A stretch of 9,360 bases of DNA from contig SLFV01000312.1 in assembly GCA_007124075.1 (NCBI GenBank), forward strand, positions 1 to 9,360, read 5' to 3'. The DNA is from Roseimaritima sp. Its GTDB lineage: Bacteria; Planctomycetota; Planctomycetia; Pirellulales; Pirellulaceae. Made by a program: the position numbers and the translations under genes. Under the pieces are notes generated by a model. It was not told the DNA's origin. It did not search any database and saw nothing but the letters and a program-made list of their open reading frames with translations. This document shows positions 7,456 to 9,360 of this stretch, in pieces. Within the stretch, counting starts at the first letter, position 1; each line of letters opens with the position of its first letter.

Positions 7456-8118
7456 ATGCAGTTATACCTAATTCGACATGCCGAAAGCGAAAATAATGCT
7501 CGCCCCGAACCGGAGCGTGTTGAAGACCCCCCGCTTACGTTGCGAGGCCACCAGCAGGCGGGTTACCTGGCGACTTGGCTGCAAGAGTTGCCGCTGGATG
7601 TGCTGATTACCAGCCCCTTCCGGCGGACTTTAGAAACCAGTCGCTACGTGAGCGATACCAGACGCCAAGCGGTCGAGGTGTGGAGCGAAGTCTTCGAATG
7701 CAAGGGGTGCTATCGTGGCTGGGGTGACAATACGTCCGGAGGAATCGGGTTCAATCGCCAGCAAATTTTGCGGATCTTGCCAGGTGCAAGCGTTTGCCCA
7801 ACGATCGGTGATTCGGGGTGGTGGAATGAACGATCGCCAGAAACGGAGGCAGAAGCGGCGCGGCGCGCGGCGATTGTCGTTGACAGACTTCTCACGCAGT
7901 TCGGCCCAACGAAAGCGAATGTTGCTTTGATTATTCATGCGGATTTCAAACGCTTACTGCTGGGGCAGATGCTGGGATCCGCAGCCAATGCTGAATTTTT
8001 TGGGGCGATGCGAAACGTGGGGGTCAGTCTGGTGACATGGCAAGCGGGACGTTGGCAGTTGGAATGGCTAAACTCGGTCAGCCACCTCCCCGCTCGGTTA
8101 TTGACAAGCGATGCTTAG
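7456..8118 (+). CDS. Histidine phosphatase family protein
   Basis: Cytoplasmic phosphatase of the histidine phosphatase (phosphoglycerate mutase-like) clan, 220 residues. The phosphate is expected to be carried on His8 in [10 protein letters not shown] (5-14). SPFRRTLET (53-61) supplies the second conserved arginine (Arg57), Glu81 is a candidate proton donor, and His161 in IIHADF is the second catalytic histidine. The segment from about 81 to 130, with two cysteines (Cys82, Cys85) and GWWNERSPE (121-129), is longer than in the smallest family members. The substrate is not predictable. ATG at 7456 is chosen because it places the first strand (MQLYLIRHA) at the very N-terminus; AGGA lies just before it. 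A TTG at 7435 would add seven residues. The gene is divergent from the ABC operon, and its TAG stop overlaps the end of the DUF1501 gene. Confidence 0.9.
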   Translation: MQLYLIRHAESENNARPEPERVEDPPLTLRGHQQAGYLATWLQELPLDVLITSPFRRTLETSRYVSDTRRQAVEVWSEVFECKGCYRGWGDNTSGGIGFNRQQILRILPGASVCPTIGDSGWWNERSPETEAEAARRAAIVVDRLLTQFGPTKANVALIIHADFKRLLLGQMLGSAANAEFFGAMRNVGVSLVTWQAGRWQLEWLNSVSHLPARLLTSDA

Positions 8119-9360
8119 CTTAAGATCTCGCGAATCACGTGGCCGTGGACATCGGTCAAGCGTCTTTGAATGCCGTTGTGGTAATAGGTTAGCCGCTCGT
8201 GGTCGAGCCCTAGTAGGTGCAAAATCGTAGCGTGAAAGTCATGCACGGTCGATACGTTTTCAACCGCCTTGTAACCGAACGGGTCCGTCGCGCCGTACGT
8301 AAACGGGGCCTTCACCCCCGCGCCAACCATCCAGGCGGTAAATCCTTCGGGGTTATGATCGCGGCCGCTCGCGCCAGCTTGGAACGTTGGCATGCGACCA
8401 AACTCGGTACACCACACCACTAAAGTCTCTTCCAGCAACCCTCGCCGCTTTAAGTCACGAATCAGTGCCGCGGTTGGTTGGTCCAACACCGGGCCATGTT
8501 TCGCATACTGGGTTTCCAGATCTTTGTGGCCGTCCCAATTGCTGACGCCCTCACCACCGGTCTGATACGCGCCGTTGAACACTTGGACAAAGCGCACGCC
8601 CTGCTCGATCAAACGACGCGACAAGATGCAGTTTTTAGCATACGCGACTTTTAAAGGATTTTCGGTGTCGTCGGCACCATACATCCGCAACGTCTCGGCC
8701 GTTTCACTGGCTAAATCGCTGACCTGCGGCACGCTTAATTGCATTTTTGCCGCTAATTCATAACTGGCAATCCTTGCCGCCAATTCGCTGTCGCCGGGAT
8801 ACTCCTGCAGATGCCGACGGTTCAGTTGTGAAAGGAAATCGCGTGTCTTGCGGTCAGTCGTTTCATCAATCGATCCGGGACGATCAAGGTTTCGCAGCGG
8901 TTGACTGGCATTAAAGTCGGTCCCTTGGAAAGCGGCGGGCAAAAATCCAGGACCCCAATTATTGACGCTCGATTGTGGTGTCCCGCGCGGATCAGGAATC
9001 GCGATATATGCGGGCAACTCTTGATTTTCGGTTCCCATCGCCCACGTGACCCAGGCTCCCATACTCGGGAATCCATCAAGCGTGAATCCGGTTGACATGA
9101 AATTTTCGCCAGGACCGTGCGTGTTCGTCTTACTGGTTAACGAATGAATAAAGCAGGTGTCGTCGGCAAGTTCGCCCAACATCGGGACCAAATCCGAGAT
9201 CATTTTCCCGCACTCGCCGCGCGGCTTAAAGGCCCACGGGCTCTTGGTAAGATTGCCTTGCCCGCCTTGAAAGGTCACAAGATTCTCGCCACCTGGCATC
9301 GGTTGTCCGTGGTGGCGAATCAGTTCGGGCTTATAGTCAAAGGTGTCGATCTGGCTGCAC
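8115..9360 (-). CDS. DUF1501 domain-containing protein, 5' partial
   Basis: C-terminal part of a DUF1501 protein, a family related by fold to alkaline phosphatases and sulfatases, abundant in planctomycetes and usually exported. The reaction is not established. The frame is open to the right edge and reads [20 protein letters not shown] before the first internal ATG at 9299, a stretch typical of the family, so that ATG is not the start and some N-terminal residues are missing. Numbering from that internal Met, conserved family blocks are NWDGH (254-258), TEFGR (298-302), GRDHNPEGF (312-320) and [17 protein letters not shown] (352-368); the Asp and His residues in them are plausible metal ligands. 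Stop is TAA at 8115-8117, overlapping the phosphatase stop. In planctomycetes such genes commonly follow a DUF1549/DUF1553 cytochrome gene, which would lie beyond base 9360. Confidence 0.94.
   Translation of the reverse strand, partial: CSQIDTFDYKPELIRHHGQPMPGGENLVTFQGGQGNLTKSPWAFKPRGECGKMISDLVPMLGELADDTCFIHSLTSKTNTHGPGENFMSTGFTLDGFPSMGAWVTWAMGTENQELPAYIAIPDPRGTPQSSVNNWGPGFLPAAFQGTDFNASQPLRNLDRPGSIDETTDRKTRDFLSQLNRRHLQEYPGDSELAARIASYELAAKMQLSVPQVSDLASETAETLRMYGADDTENPLKVAYAKNCILSRRLIEQGVRFVQVFNGAYQTGGEGVSNWDGHKDLETQYAKHGPVLDQPTAALIRDLKRRGLLEETLVVWCTEFGRMPTFQAGASGRDHNPEGFTAWMVGAGVKAPFTYGATDPFGYKAVENVSTVHDFHATILHLLGLDHERLTYYHNGIQRRLTDVHGHVIREILS

Overview
The window looks like a chromosomal segment of a planctomycete, most likely of the Pirellula/Rhodopirellula group. 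The main grounds are two families typical of that phylum: a very large exported protein combining a dehydrogenase-type propeller with a C-terminal CxxCH heme domain, and a DUF1501 protein. A NatA/NatB-like ABC exporter whose permease is fused to a CPBP intramembrane protease, and a moderately GC-rich composition, fit the same picture. The assignment rests on family recognition, not on any search.

Layout, left to right. (1) A Gfo/Idh/MocA-type oxidoreductase on the + strand, probably cut by the left edge (1-1026). (2) Tail to tail with it after 22 bases, a 1033-codon minus-strand gene for an exported PVC-type heme/dehydrogenase protein (1049-4150). (3) A 191-base non-coding gap with an inverted repeat (4151-4341). 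(4) A minus-strand two-gene operon: an ABC ATPase (6573-7343) followed by an ABC-2 permease/CPBP protease fusion (4342-6576), joined by an ATGA overlap with a good internal Shine-Dalgarno. (5) A 112-base divergent intergenic region. (6) A + strand histidine phosphatase (7456-8118). (7) Overlapping its last four bases tail to tail, a minus-strand DUF1501 gene whose 5' end lies beyond the right edge (8115-9360).

The window is densely packed and has no gene-free stretch above 300 bases. No tRNA, rRNA, CRISPR array, insertion sequence or transposase remnant was seen. Two themes appear. One is carbohydrate and redox metabolism: the Gfo/Idh enzyme, the heme dehydrogenase and DUF1501 are families that planctomycetes carry in large numbers, and their substrates are unknown. 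The other is envelope transport: a NatAB-like exporter with a built-in intramembrane protease. The transporter-protease fusion is the most interesting unit here. Similar fusions are, to my knowledge, already annotated in planctomycetes, so it is unusual and functionally unexplored but probably not a new discovery. Most of the remaining content is ordinary for this phylum.
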